A stretch of DNA of 64,000 bases from Boswellia sacra (lineage: Eukaryota; Streptophyta; Magnoliopsida; Sapindales; Burseraceae): assembly GCA_013180625.2 (NCBI GenBank), contig SNVD02002702.1, positions 558,001 to 622,000 on the forward strand, given 5' to 3'. Both the position numbers and the translations under genes were made by a program. This document shows, one piece after another, positions 11,641 through 22,806 of the stretch. The notes beneath the pieces were generated by a model that searched no databases, was not told the origin of the DNA, and was given only the letters and a program-made list of their open reading frames with translations. How positions within the stretch are numbered: position 1 is the stretch's first letter; every line of letters starts with the position of its first letter.

Positions 11641-12840
11641 ATGTTGGTTGTGACAACAAAAAACACGGAGAGGGCAATGGGTTCTAGACTCCAGTTGTTC
11701 GTTTCATATAACATCGAATAGGAGTGGTCTGAATCATATGAGAAGATTAAAGGTGGAAAAGTTCTGTTGGGTGATAACAAAGCTCGTAATGCGATGGGCA
11801 TAGGAACAATTCAGATTAAGACTCATGATTGTTTAGAAAGAGTTTCATAAGCTGTGAGGCATATTTCTGAGTTGAAGAGGAATTTGATTTCACTCGGTAT
11901 ACTTGATTCTAATGGCTACAATTATAAAGGAGAGAATGGCACTTTGAAAGTTACAAGAGGATCCTTGGTTGTAATGAAATGTGTGAGGGAAAATGACCTG
12001 TATATTCTCCAGGGCAGCAATATAATTAGAGAAATATGTTTGATTTCAGCTATTAATAATAAAGCCTATTTTGGCATAACAGGCTTGGCCATGTGAGTGA
12101 AAGAGGGATTTATGAGTTGCAAAAGCAAGGTTTGTTATGCGGAGACAAGTTGGAGAAAGTAGAGTTTTGCGAGCACTGCATACTTAGCAAAACAAGGGTA
12201 AAATTCGCTTCCTCATCTTACACAACTAAAGAGACTCTCAGTTATGTCTATTCTAATCTATAGGGTCAATCCAAGCATGTAACTTTAGGTGGTGATAGAT
12301 ATTTTATGTCCATTATAGATGATTATTCAAGGAAGGTGTGAGTATACGTCTTAAAGTCGAAGGATGAGGCACCCCAAAAGTTCAAAGATTGAAAAAAGAT
12401 GGTTGAGGTCTAAATGAGTAGAAAAGTTCAAAAGCTTAAAATTAATAATGGTTTGGAGTTCGTGAATAAAGAGTTCAATTTGTAATAATGATAGAGTGGT
12501 AAGGCACAAAACAGTAACTAGGACACCACAACAAAATGGTTTGACTGAAATGATGAACAAAATACTTCTTGAAAAGGTTAGACGTATATTGTTGAGTGCT
12601 AGTATGCCCACAAAGTTTCAAGGAAAAGCAGCACACTTGACCAATAGATGTTTGTCATTATTTATTGATTTCAAGACACCAGAATAAGTGTGGATCGGTT
12701 TGCCTCCGAGTTACAGTTATTTGAGAGTGTTTGGCTATGTGGCTTATGCATATATCAAACAAGGCAAGTTAAAGCCAAGAACAAGGAAGTGCATATTTGT
12801 TGGCTATCCAGCTGATGTGAAAGGTACAAGTTGTGGTGGC
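11641..12840 (+). pseudogene. copia protease / GAG-pre-integrase / integrase remnant
   Basis: After the gag remnant, the plus strand reads AVRHISELKRNLISLGILDS (about 11850-11910) and KVTRGSLVVMKCVREN, the linker between protease and integrase of copia elements. The integrase zinc finger follows with GHVSERGIYELQKQGLL and FCEHCILSKTRVKF (about 12085-12205). The core is partly preserved as YFMSIIDDYSRKV, and TPQQNGLTEMMNKILLEKVR at about 12523-12582, around the catalytic Glu. Stops and frameshifts occur throughout. Confidence 0.85.
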
Positions 12841-14170
12841 AAGAGTTGAATATTTTAAAATGTTTCATATGTAGAGATGTCACTTTTAGAGAGTCCAAGT
12901 TCTACTTTGGGCACTGTTGAAAATCTCAGTCCAAATTTAGTGAAAATGCTATAGATGCAGATAGAGTTGGGACTGAGGTGGAGCTCTATGATACCGGAGA
13001 TTTTCAAAAAGAAGAGGCAGGTGAAGCAGATGAATATGATGACACTTATAAAGTTCCTGATGAGTCCAAAGATTTGAGCAATTATCAACTAGCAAAGGAC
13101 CTTGCTAGGAGGACTAGTGTTGCACCTGTGAGATATGGTTATACTGATCTTATAGCTTTTGCAATATCTATTTTTGAGAAGATTGATGGTAATGAACCTA
13201 GAAGCTATAGGGAAGCAATGTCTAGTAAAGATAGAAGTCATTGGTAGCAAGCAATGAGGGAGGAAATGGATTATTTTAATAGGCAAAAGGTAGTAGATTG
13301 TGAATGAGTATTCAAATGAAAAGAAAATGCTAGTAAGGATGGAAAGCCTAGGTACAAGGCTAGGTTAGTTGCAAAGGGATTCACTCAAATGAAGGCATTG
13401 ATTTCAATAAGGTTTTCTCTCCTATTATGAAACACACTTCCATTATAATACTATTTGCTCTAGTAACTCAGTTCAACATAGAGTCAGAGCAGATGGATGT
13501 CAAAACTGTGTTTTTTCATGGTAATTTGGAGAAGAGGATTGTAATGGCATAAGTTGAAGGTTTTGTGAAAGTAAGAAGTGAAGATAAAGTATGTTTGTTA
13601 AAGAAATCTTTATATGACCTCAAGCAGTCACCAAGGGTATTTGAAGTTTGATGATTTTATGATCAAACATTGGTATGCCATGAGCAATATATACTTGTGT
13701 TTATGTCAAATGTTTAAGCAATAGAGTTAGCATTTTCTTATTGTTGTATGTTAATTGCATCAAGAAACATGAAAGAAATTAGAAAACTGAAAACTCAGCT
13801 GAGTTAGAAATTTGAGATGAAAGATTTGGGCTATCCTAAGAAGATTTTGGGGATGAAGATCAGTAGAGATAGAGATATAGGTTTGTTATTTTTGTCTAAA
13901 AGTGACTATATACTCAAAATACTTGAGAAGTCTAATACAGCAGGTGCAAAGAAGGTACAAACTCCTTTGACAACTCACTTTAAACTTTTATCATCACAGT
14001 CTCTCACTACAGATATAGAGAAAGAGGAGATAGCTAAAATTCCTTATGCGAGTGTTGTTGGAAGTTTGATGTACTCTATGGTTTATATAAGGCCTGATTT
14101 GGCATATGCAGCTAGTTTGGTGAATCGTTTCATGGCTAATCTGGGTAGAAATCATTGGGAGGCTGTCAAA
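12841..14170 (+). pseudogene. copia reverse transcriptase remnant
   Basis: RT sequence begins near 13180 with YREAMSSKDRSHW and continues with GKPRYKARLVAKGFTQMK (about 13340-13393). Later parts include MKDLGYPKKILGMKISRDRD, then PYASVVGSLMYSMVYIRPDL and VNRFMANLGRNHWEAVK (13817-14170). The catalytic YVDD box is missing: around 13740-13770 the reading passes from LLLY almost directly to LIASRN-type sequence, as if about 11 bases were lost. Numerous stops make it inactive. Confidence 0.85.
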
Positions 14171-14665
14171 TAGATATTTAAGTACCTTAAAAGTACTTTA
14201 AGCTATGGTTCAGTGTACAAAAAGAGCAAAAACATTGATAAGAAATTGATGGATTAAGTACCTTAATTGGTTATGTATTCACGTTGTTTGGTTGTAATAT
14301 TAGTTGGAAAGCAAATTTGCAATCAATTATGGTTCTTGCAACAACTAAGGCTGAATATTGCTGCTACAAAGGCTACCAAAGAAGCATTGTGGCAACAAGG
14401 GCTTATAGGTGAATTTGATGTGAGACAAGACCAAGTGAAGGTGTTTTATGACAACCAATGACCAAAAATCAAATGTATCATGAAAGAACCAAACATATAG
14501 ACATCAAGTTGTATTTCATTAGGGATGTTGTTGCTGAATGGAAGGTTTCAGTAGTAAAGATTCATACTGAAAGAAATTCAGTTGATATGATCACTAAGCC
14601 CATTATAAGTATCAAGTTCAACACTTCTTTGGATTTGATAGGAGTAATGGATGGACTGTTTTAGC
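14171..14665 (+). pseudogene. copia RNase H remnant
   Basis: The stretch contains IFKYLKSTLSYGSVYKKS, then ATTKAEY (near 14338) in a different frame from neighbouring pieces, and YHERTKHIDIKLYFIRDVV with SVDMITKP (14470-14605). These are hallmark RNase H motifs at the end of copia pol. The reading changes frame several times. Confidence 0.82.
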
Positions 14666-14741
14666 TTAAAGATGGAAGTAGTTGGTAATTTACTATAATG
14701 GCTTACAGTATAAAACACAAGCTTGATCCAAGATAGAGGAT

Positions 14742-15356
14742 TGTGAAGAATAGCTCAACTTATGTAGTGTAGACATCAAGGATGTACAGGAGCGCAGATA
14801 GAGCTAAGCGAAGCGCAAGTGTACTATAGGCAAAGACTTGGCACAGTCATGCAAGGTTATATGTGCAGGTGTGCAAAATCTGGGTCTAGAAGCGTATCAA
14901 GGCAAATACATCACGCTCCAACATAATGAATGTTGCATAGGAGCGTAACTTCGATTTTTCCTAGTTCAAAGAGGACATTTGGCACTTAGACTTTGGCTTA
15001 CACATATATAACTTGGAATATAAAAAGGACATGTTTTTTCATTGTTTCATAAGATAGAAGAGAGACAGAGAAAGAGAGGTAGGGTTTAGAGAAATTGGAG
15101 ATTTCTTGTAGAGAAAGTTAACCTATTTTCTTTTAGTTTGCCTTGTAAAATCTCTTGTACTCTTTTATTTTTCACTATAGTGGATTGCTCATCACCAACA
15201 ATATGATATAGGATCACTTTTGTGGTCTGAACCAGTATAAATCCTTGTATTCTTGTGGTTTACTTTGTTCGCTTTGCTTGAGTGTGTGTTTGAAACTCCT
15301 AGATTAATTTCGCATTAAACTACTTATGAGTGAGTGTGCCTCTCATCTTCATAACA
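14742..15356 (+). repeat. 3' LTR of copia element
   Basis: Begins TGTGAAGAATAGC and ends CATAACA, immediately followed by the GCATG target duplication. It aligns with the 5' LTR and has an extra stretch near 14900-14945. TATA-like ATATAAAAAG is conserved near 15017. Confidence 0.93.
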
Positions 15357-15361
15357 GCATG

Positions 15362-16532
15362 TAATGCCAGTCTATAATGTCTCTCTCTTGACTTCACTGC
15401 CTGTCCTCCCATACAATAACTTTTATCTATCTATTTATATCTATCTAAACTGCAAAGGAAGAATCTTATACATTAATCACCTAATCATGAGTAATTCTCT
15501 AAGCTTTAGGGGTTTCTTGGCTGTTATTGAGACAAAACAAGATGGATCTAAAGATGGGGCATTTAAGGAAAAAATGCACATGGGTTTATTGGATTCTAGA
15601 AAACATAAAGAAACGGAAGTGAGTTTGTTGAGTTAGAATATCATGAGCAAAGGAGACATAGAGAAGCATGGTGTTGAGTAAAGGGAAACACACTTGATTT
15701 TTGAGTTCTAACATGACCAAGTTGTGTTTTGAGTTTGGGTTCGTTTGAAGTTTACTCAATTTTGTCAATTTGGGGAACTTTCTTTGCCTTTGCAGTTTTT
15801 GATAATCTTAATATGGGCTATCACAAGGGCTTGTCTGTAAGTGTAAACCTATATTTGTTTTTTCTTTTTTTGATTTTTTAAAATCATTTTTTAGAAAGTA
15901 TAAAATGCTATTCGATAATTTGGTAAGTTTATTTTTTTTAAAAAAATTATGAAATAAAAATTAGATTTTCTATTTTCAACATCTAAGAATGTATTAATGA
16001 TATCGTTTTACTCTGGTTTTGTTATAGAATGAATCCAAAATGATATAATTGTGTGATATTAATATTTTCTTTTATAACAAAAGTTTTATGTATCGTTGAA
16101 AAGGAAAATCTTTATTCTTTTTAGTAGAGTACTCAAAATCAAATCTAATTTGACAAGTTAATTGAATTGGATAATTCAACACTTTTAAAATTCAGTTGAA
16201 TTGATATGTCAGCAAATTCATTTAGTAGATCAAATTTAAAACTGATCCAATTCAATAAAAGCTAATAGTAGAATAAATACAAAGGAAAACGTATCAAACA
16301 CTAATATCATATATTCATATTTGACTTTTAAAGTTAAGAATACAAGTTTAAGTACATTATATTTGTTGAAGAGGTTGTCCAAGGTCTAATATAATTAATG
16401 TTTTCTAAAATTATTCAATGCTATTTGGTATGTAGGTCCAATATAAAATTAGATTTATTGAAGTAGTAAAGTTGTCCTTTGTCTGATTTCTCTCTTCCTT
16501 TCTCTAATTGAGGAAACTTGTTCCTCATTAAT
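15362..16532. other. Intergenic, no gene seen
   Basis: AT-rich spacer between the copia element and the inverted-repeat element. The open frame near 15364-15636 has no recognisable motif and begins at the insertion site flank. No gene is supported. Confidence 0.45.
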
Positions 16533-16534
16533 TA

Positions 16535-17056
16535 TTCATTGCTAGAATTGGATGTCAAAGACATCTATAGTTTAAAACAAATCCTTTTTTTTTGTTAGAT
16601 TCTATCAGTAAGGTTGTACAATCTAATTGTATAGTTTTTTTTTTTTGAATTAGTTAAAGGTTCCTAAATTTGGTCACTGTGTTTTTCATGTACCATGTCG
16701 AAAATAAACAAACATGTAAATGAAAGGAAAGGCTTTTATTTATATATTTTTAATCAATTTCAAGCAATTCGATTTAAATTAAAGGGTATAATAGATACTA
16801 TAGTTATCGATCTAAGGGATATTAAAGGGACCACAAATAACAAGAACTTCAATATCCTTTCCTAGATATAAATTGAAGGAATCCATTATCATTTTGTTTT
16901 TTATTTTTATTGTAATAATTTTATTCTATTTCTCTATATTTATATTTTAAAAAAATTATTTAGAGAATAAATAGACAAATATGAAATTAAAAGTAAAAAC
17001 ATAAAATGATTTGTTTTAAACAATAGATGTCTTTGACATCCAATTTTAACAATGAG
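16535..17056. mobile_element. 522-bp terminal-inverted-repeat element (MITE-like)
   Basis: The two ends form an inverted repeat of about 50 bp. The core arms (16547-16583 and 17008-17044, 37 bp each) match with one difference. The outer ends are TTCATTGCTAGAATTGG and, in reverse complement, CTCATTGTTAAAATTGG. A TA dinucleotide flanks both ends (16533-16534 and 17057-17058), as for TA-targeting elements. The interior is AT-rich and non-coding. The family was not recognised; the ends lack the usual Stowaway CTCCCTCC start. Confidence 0.72.
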
Positions 17057-17894
17057 TAACCTTTTATTTTGTGAATTTTTTTTAGAAAAATCGTAATTCT
17101 ATATCCAAAAAGTACATTCATAAAAATATTTAGAAAAAGAGGCATATTAGTTAAGAATCTTTTAGGAAAAATTGTGTCAATTCACTTCTGCCAATTAGGT
17201 TGGTTGAGACGGAGCAACGAACGTTTAAGGGTGACTTTGAAGCCTTTCTGATGAGAATTTGAAATTGGCGATGAAAGACAACTTGTAGATCAAGATAAGG
17301 AGAATATTATGGTGGTAATGTTTAAGGGGGCGATTGTTTTTTGTCTGAAGTCTTATTGTATATGAATTTGACTCAAATCTGAATAAGTCTAAATATAAAT
17401 ATCTGAATGATATGTTTTTCTTTTTAAGATATGATAAAAAGTCTTAAGTTGTTTGGTTTTAATAACTAAAAATATCTGAAAGCTAATAATTTGACATACA
17501 TGCCTTTTTTAGTATTATGTGTATTAGACATTGTATATGTTATATAAATATTTGTAATTACTTAATACAACAAAATCAAAATTAGAATAGCATAACAACA
17601 TCATCTTCCGCAGGAATCATATGTCCAAACAGGCCTGGAAAAAAAAGGTATGATCTCACTTTCCTTTACTGCTCAAGTGTATGACATCCGTCATGCTTAG
17701 GCTGTCATAAAAAAATTATATTGTTAATTAATGTCTCACACATATAATATGAAAATTTTTAATTATTATGTAATTAAAAATAACAATGAGTATTCAAAAG
17801 AGTTTAGGATTAAAAAAAGATAGTAAAGAATTTATAAAATATGAATTAATTAAAATTGTCAATGATATTTTAGAACATAAAAAATAGATAATAA

Positions 17895-18333
17895 ATTCAA
17901 AATTTTTCATTCAAAAAGCATGTTTGTAAAAATATTTGGAAAAAGAAGCGATATTAAGAGGCGTTGAAAGTTTTTCATTAGCAAAAATCCCATTCTCCTC
18001 GTAATTCAAATTTTTTTTTGGGTTATGACAAATAAATAATAAAATATGGATATAACCTAAAACAACCTAACCTTAAAAAAAGTTTTTTTTTTTAATTTTG
18101 AATAGATTAGTGAATCTATAATTAAAATATATATTATCAAAAATAGAAATAAGAGAAAAAGTAACAATTTTCATTTGCTAATGTTTTGAACCAATTGATT
18201 TGTCAATTGAATCCTAAAAAATTCTTAAAAAAAAGGTTTGGTATTCTTTTTACAATTTGAGGAAAGAATCAAAACGAAATGGAAAGTTTCACTTTCTTTC
18301 TAATATTTTTTTCATTTCCAAGATGGTGATTCT
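17895..18333. repeat. Dispersed repeat R1, copy A (interrupted by a copia LTR)
   Basis: This AT-rich segment is clearly similar to 20117-20640 and, in its right half, to 34388-34690. Shared landmarks include AAGCATGTTTGTAAAAATAT, TTTGTCAATTGAAT, GGTTTGGTATTCTTTTTACA and TTTGAGGAAAGAATC. The similarity stops exactly at 18333, where the second copia LTR begins, while copies B and C continue past that point. The copia element therefore inserted into this repeat. A shorter related piece is at about 17088-17150. It is non-coding, and the repeat class is unknown. Confidence 0.75.
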
Positions 18334-18855
18334 TGTTAAAATATGAATCCTTTTCCTATTAAGATTAGATTAATTAATAGATTCCTAGCTATGATATTAG
18401 TTAATTGTGAATCATTGTGTCTCTGGGATTATGATTTATATTATTTAGGATTGTACAGCTAATTTTCAATTTATTTAGGAAAGATATCCTGTTTGGGCCA
18501 TGTTGTCTAATACTATTAAGATTAGTTATCCTATTAGTTGGGGGACTATAGTAGTATAAAGATGTGACTTCTAGTAGTACTTTGGTATAATATATGGCAT
18601 AACACACAAAACTCTTATTGTATGGTGTGTAAGAGCTTATAGTTGAGAGGTTGTGAGGATTCTCCAAAATCTTATAAGTGTTTCTTTTCCTAGTGAAGAG
18701 TATATTTCTTTGTTGGTCCTGTGGACATAGGAATATTGCTGAACTACATAAATCTTGCATGTCTTCTCTTACATCTCTGTTTTCTCTACTTTGATCTTTC
18801 TTTGGATGATATTTTGAGTCAATTGATCTTATGTTTGACATTATATTTCGCAACA
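18334..18855 (+). repeat. 5' LTR of second copia element
   Basis: A 522-bp LTR beginning TGTTAAAATATG and ending ATTTCGCAACA, with a TGTT/AACA inverted repeat. It is followed one base later by the tRNA-Met primer site. Confidence 0.85.
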
Positions 18856-18857
18856 AT

Positions 18858-18871
18858 TGGTATCAGAGCTT
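18858..18871 (+). other. Primer-binding site, initiator tRNA-Met
   Basis: TGGTATCAGAGCTT is a full match to the standard plant copia primer site and lies just after the LTR end at 18855. Confidence 0.92.
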
Positions 18872-19109
18872 GGTTCTTGTTTTGTGTTGCAAATTTGAAT
18901 TTATGGTGTGAATAGTTACGATCTAGGTAAGCTTTGTCAAAAAGAATATATTATCTAAGGAGGTTAAATTTTAAGTGGGATTGTTTGTGACTCCTCTAAT
19001 CTTTCTTGGGAAATTGCTTGGTGGGTACTATTCTTTGCTACCGTGAAAATTTGCAAAAGCCAAGGTTGTTGTCAAAACACAAGATCGGCATTTAGGGTTC
19101 AAGTTAAAT

Positions 19110-19930
19110 ATGTCACCCAGTTCTACCAAATTTGTGGGGCCAATGGTCAAAAATACTAGTTACGCAATATGGAAGTTGAAAATGTGAGCAACTCTCATAA
19201 AGGATGGATGTGCAATAACTTTAAATGGAAAGAAGACAAAAACAGAGAAAATGACTGATACAATTTTTTGCAAAGAAAAATGAATTGGCCATGGCAGATC
19301 TTCATCTTACACTACATGAGATTGTTTTATTCAATATATCTAGAGAAACCACAACTAAAGATTTGTAGGACAAACTATAGCCCATCTATACTGGAAAATC
19401 CATGTCTAATATGATCTCTATAAGGACAAAGCTTTACAACCTTAAAATAGAGGAAGGGTTCTCTTTGCAACAATACTTGAATGAGTTTAATAGATTGATT
19501 AGTAGATTAGCAGCTATCGACACTAACATTGATGAAAAGGAAAAAGCTGCTCTACTGATTTGCTCTTTCCTTGATTCGTGGGATACCTTAGTGAAGAACA
19601 TTAATAACAATACAGCTCTCACTTATGAATCTATGGAATCTTTATTGTTAATCGAAGAGGCACAAAGAAAGTCAATGGTGGTTCTTCAGGTGATGCAATA
19701 ATGGCACAAGTAGACCTATAGAAAAGACCAGTGGCAATGGCAATAAATGCAGATCCAAGTCAAAGGGCAAGAAAAAGGGAAAGCGTTGAATTGCGGAAGA
19801 CCAGCCATATGAAAAAAGATTATAGATTTAAAAACGAAGAAGATTCGAAGCCTAATCTACATGAATCAAAATCAAAGAATTCCAAGCAAACATTGTTGAA
19901 GATAAAGATTCATACGAAGAGGGGGAGATA
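19110..19930 (+). pseudogene. copia gag fragment (second element)
   Basis: The frame opens with MSPSSTKFVGPMVKNTSYAI at 19110 and soon meets stops. A better-kept piece (19402-19701) includes TKLYNLKIEEGFSLQQYLNE, LISRLAAIDTNIDEKEKA and a LLIEEAQRK end, typical of copia gag. A degenerate zinc knuckle follows near 19790-19830 (NCGRPAI in one frame, HMKKDYRF in another). The sequence is cut off at about 19974 before protease. Confidence 0.82.
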
Positions 19931-19974
19931 TTGGGTTATTCAGGAATGTCGCAACATTATGAATAGTTACATCT

Positions 19975-20116
19975 AGGGGTGGGCAAAAATACCAACAAAC
20001 AGAACCAAATTGACAAAGGAAACCGAATCAACCAATTTGGTTTGATTTTTTTTAGCACAATTTTTAACTAATTGGTTTGCTTTGCTTTGCGGTTTCGAAA
20101 CCAAACCGCCAAATGT
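19975..20116. mobile_element. hAT-like terminal fragment
   Basis: Starts CTAGGGGTGGGCAAAAATAC, which resembles the TAGGGGTGGGCAA type of terminus common in plant hAT-derived short elements, and carries repeated ACCAAACCG-type words typical of them. No matching opposite end is seen, so it is a fragment. It forms the junction that truncates the second copia element. Confidence 0.5.
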
Positions 20117-20642
20117 AATTCTATGTCCAAAAGCATGTTTGTAAAAATATTTGAAAAAAGAAGGGATATTAAGTGGAATTGAAAGTTTTTTCATTAGTGA
20201 AATCCCTTTCTTCTAGTAATTCAAAAGGTTTTGTTTGAATGACAAATAAATAATAAAACATTAAAATAATCTAAATCAGCCTAACTCGAAAAAAAGCTTT
20301 TTTTTCCATTTTAGAATCGATTGGTGAATCTATAATTAAAATGTATATTATCAAAATAGAAATAAGAAAAAAAAAACGTAAGTAATAATTTACATTCACT
20401 AATGTTTTGAACTGATTAATTTGTCAATTGAATTCTAAAAATTTCTATAAAAAAAAGGTTTGGTATTCTTTTTACAATTTGAGGAAAGAATCAATACGAA
20501 ATAGAAAGTTTCACTTTTTTTTTTAATATGTTTTCATTTATAGGATGGGGATTCTTAAGGTTGTCTTTTTTTCTTTTTTTTTTCTTATTTAGTGATGTCG
20601 TTAAGAGCAAATATAAAAATTTTAGGCAAAATTGATTAATTT
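20117..20642. repeat. Dispersed repeat R1, copy B
   Basis: Same orientation as copy A and alignable with it over about 440 bp. It extends further right through AAGGTTGTC, a long T run and AAAATTTTAGG, sequence that copy C (34388-34690) also has. No coding potential is seen. Confidence 0.75.
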
Positions 20643-20799
20643 AGTCATTACGATTTTGAGATTGAGGACTCATTACTTTAGAACCTTTTATTTGATTTTA
20701 CAATGTAATGGCAAGGTTCAAATCCAGGATTTATGAGTTGAATTTTAAGTTGTTAATCACCGAACCAAATGGCTTTTTGTTTTATTTATTCAAGCTTGA

Positions 20800-21185
20800 A
20801 AGAAAAATGACCATATTTGGTGGTCAAAAACCGCCAAATAAATATATATTTGGTGGTCAAAAAAAAGGACACCAATAGCACCACCAAATATAGTCTATTT
20901 GGTGATTGATCAAAATGCCAAATATATTAACGATCATATTTGTCACATAAAAGTGCCAAGTATAGTAATATAAAAACTATAAAAAAATGCCATATCTGTC
21001 ATTTTTTATTGCCAATTTTGTGTCTTGTAACGATTACATTTTTGAATTTCAACATATTTGGCACTTTTTGCCCGATTAATATGGTTTTGTAATGGTTAAA
21101 TTTTTTTAATTTTGTCATATTTGGCACTTTTTGCCCGATAAATATGGTTATGTAACGGTTAAATTTTTTGAATTTTGTCATATAG
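20800..21185. repeat. CACTA subterminal repeats with 63-bp tandem units
   Basis: The first 200 bp hold several short words of the TATTTGGTGGTC/ACCACCAAATA type in both orientations. From about 21026 to 21185 a unit of roughly 63 bp, containing CATATTTGGCACTTTTTGCC, occurs about 2.5 times. Such arrays are transposase-binding regions in known CACTA elements. On the minus strand the units create a repeated peptide (IGQKVPNM twice) fused to the transposase frame; this is a side effect. Confidence 0.65.
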
Positions 21186-22806
21186 AAAACATTTTTTTCT
21201 ATATGCATAACATCAAGGTTGTGACGAACATGTAAATGTTTCCAATACGGAAGAGTAAAGAAGATGGATTTTTTCTTCCAACACAAGTACTCATCATTGT
21301 CCACTTTTTTGCGCTTTCTTTCCTTACTTTTCCCCTAAGGATGCTTGGAAATTTTCTAGCTTATCTAATATGGCTTCTCGGCTAAGCGGTTTTGAAGCAA
21401 GCCCATTTTCTTGCTCCCTATTAAATGTCTTCTTCTACTTTCTAAATTGATGATTTTTAGGGAGGAATCGCCTATGGCCCATGTAGATATTTTTCTTGCC
21501 ATGTTTGAATCTACATGAAACATTTTCTTCCCACATATTAGACAAGCATAATACCCCTTTATTGAGCAACCAAAGAGGTTACCATAGGCTGGAAAGTCGT
21601 TGATCGTCCATAACAAGACAGCTCTCGTGTTAAAAGTTTCTTTGTTATAAGCATCATAGACCTCAATACCTTCCTCCCATATAAGTTTCAAGTCATCTAT
21701 TAATGGGGCTAAATAAACATCTATGTCATTACCGGATTGTTGTGGTACCGATATTAGAAGAGATAACATCATGAATCTTTTTTCATGCACAACCAAGGAG
21801 GAAGATTATAGGTATCCATGATAACAGGCCAACAACTATAAGTAGTACTTAGTGTACTATGAGGATTTGTCCCATCAACTGAAATAGCTAGGCGAAGGTT
21901 TCTACTTTCAACCCCGAAAGCAGGCCACATCCTATCAACTAATTTCCAAGATGGTGTATCGACTGGATGCTTAGGTTTCCTGTCTATGATTCTTTTTTTA
22001 GCCTGTCAAGTAATATTTTTTACAATATGAGAAGACTGAAATAACCTTCTAAACCTAGGAATGGGTGGGAAGTACCACAGTACTTTTGCTGGAATGCCTT
22101 TATTAGCTTTGGAAGTTTTACCATGTACTTTCCAGCGTGACAACCCATATGTAGGACAACATGATAAAGATGCATACTCTTTCCTATATAAAATGCAATC
22201 ATTAGGACATGCATCTATTTTTTCATATGACAAAACTAAGGCAACCATTGTTTTCTTAGCTTCGTACATGGATGAAGGCATTTCGTTGTTTGGCGGTAAC
22301 ATTTCAGATAACTTATTGAGTAATTCTAAGAAACTATTGTTTGACCAACCAAATCTCCCTTTAATTTTGTAAAGCTGCATCAATGCAGATAATTTTGAGT
22401 GTGAAGTGCAACCTGGGTATAAGGGCTTCTCAGCATCTTCAAGTAAATTTTTTAATTTTTTGGGATCATCCTCATTGTGCTTAAAGGCATCATTCACCAT
22501 ATCTAGCGTATCATCTATGGGGAATTCAGGGCATTCAACAAATGATGACTTCCTATTGCTATCTTTACTATTTTGATTGACTTCACCATGCCAAATCTAG
22601 GTTTTGTAGGTTGTGTCAAAACCATTACAAAATAAATGATGGCCCACTTCATTGTGGGTGTGGAAGGCTAAAAAATGACATGCATTGCAAGGGCATTTAA
22701 TGAACTTTGGGTCAGTTGTATGCGCTGTAGCAAAGTCTAGGAAATTCTTAACCCTTATGTCATATTCTGGAGATAATCTATTCGACCAAATCCAGGATTT
22801 ATCCAT
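20999..22806 (-). pseudogene. TNP2-type CACTA transposase, broken and 3'-truncated
   Basis: The transposase cuts and inserts CACTA elements. The reading begins at 22806 with MDKSWIWSNRLSPEY and a CPCNACH motif, the transposase-associated N-terminal domain. A TAG replaces an expected Trp just after 22600. The next part (22500-22006) includes KSMHL/CCPTYG-type sequence and AKVLWYFPPIPRFRRLFQS. After a TGA at about 22006 it continues with SWKLVDRMWPAFGVESRNLR and TYNLPPWLCMKK. A frameshift near 21780 leads into SGNDIDVYLAPLIDDLKLIW and AVLLWTINDFPAYGN, the Transposase_21 core. The last recognisable part is FFTLPYWKHLHVRHNLDVMH, then IEKNV, after which subterminal repeats begin. The C-terminal third is missing. 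Confidence 0.88.

Larger units (their letters stand above)
10110..15356 (+). mobile_element. Ty1/copia LTR retrotransposon, complete but inactive
   Basis: A 5.25 kb element with two LTRs (10110-10709 and 14742-15356), a tRNA-iMet primer site and copia-order gag, protease, integrase, RT and RNase H remnants. It is flanked by a perfect 5-bp target duplication, GCATG, at 10105-10109 and 15357-15361. The internal region is riddled with stops and frameshifts, and the LTRs have clearly diverged from each other, so the insertion is old. Motif style suggests the Tork/TNT1-like group, which is an inference. Confidence 0.95.
18334..19974 (+). mobile_element. Second Ty1/copia element, 3'-truncated
   Basis: It consists of one LTR, a primer site and part of gag. 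The element breaks off at about 19974 where unrelated hAT-like sequence starts; no integrase, RT or 3' LTR follows. It differs in LTR sequence and gag type from the copia element at 10110-15356. Confidence 0.85.

Noticed and set aside
18401..18856. 151-codon minus-strand frame
   Set aside because: It lies antisense inside the copia LTR, ends at the LTR border and has no recognisable motif.
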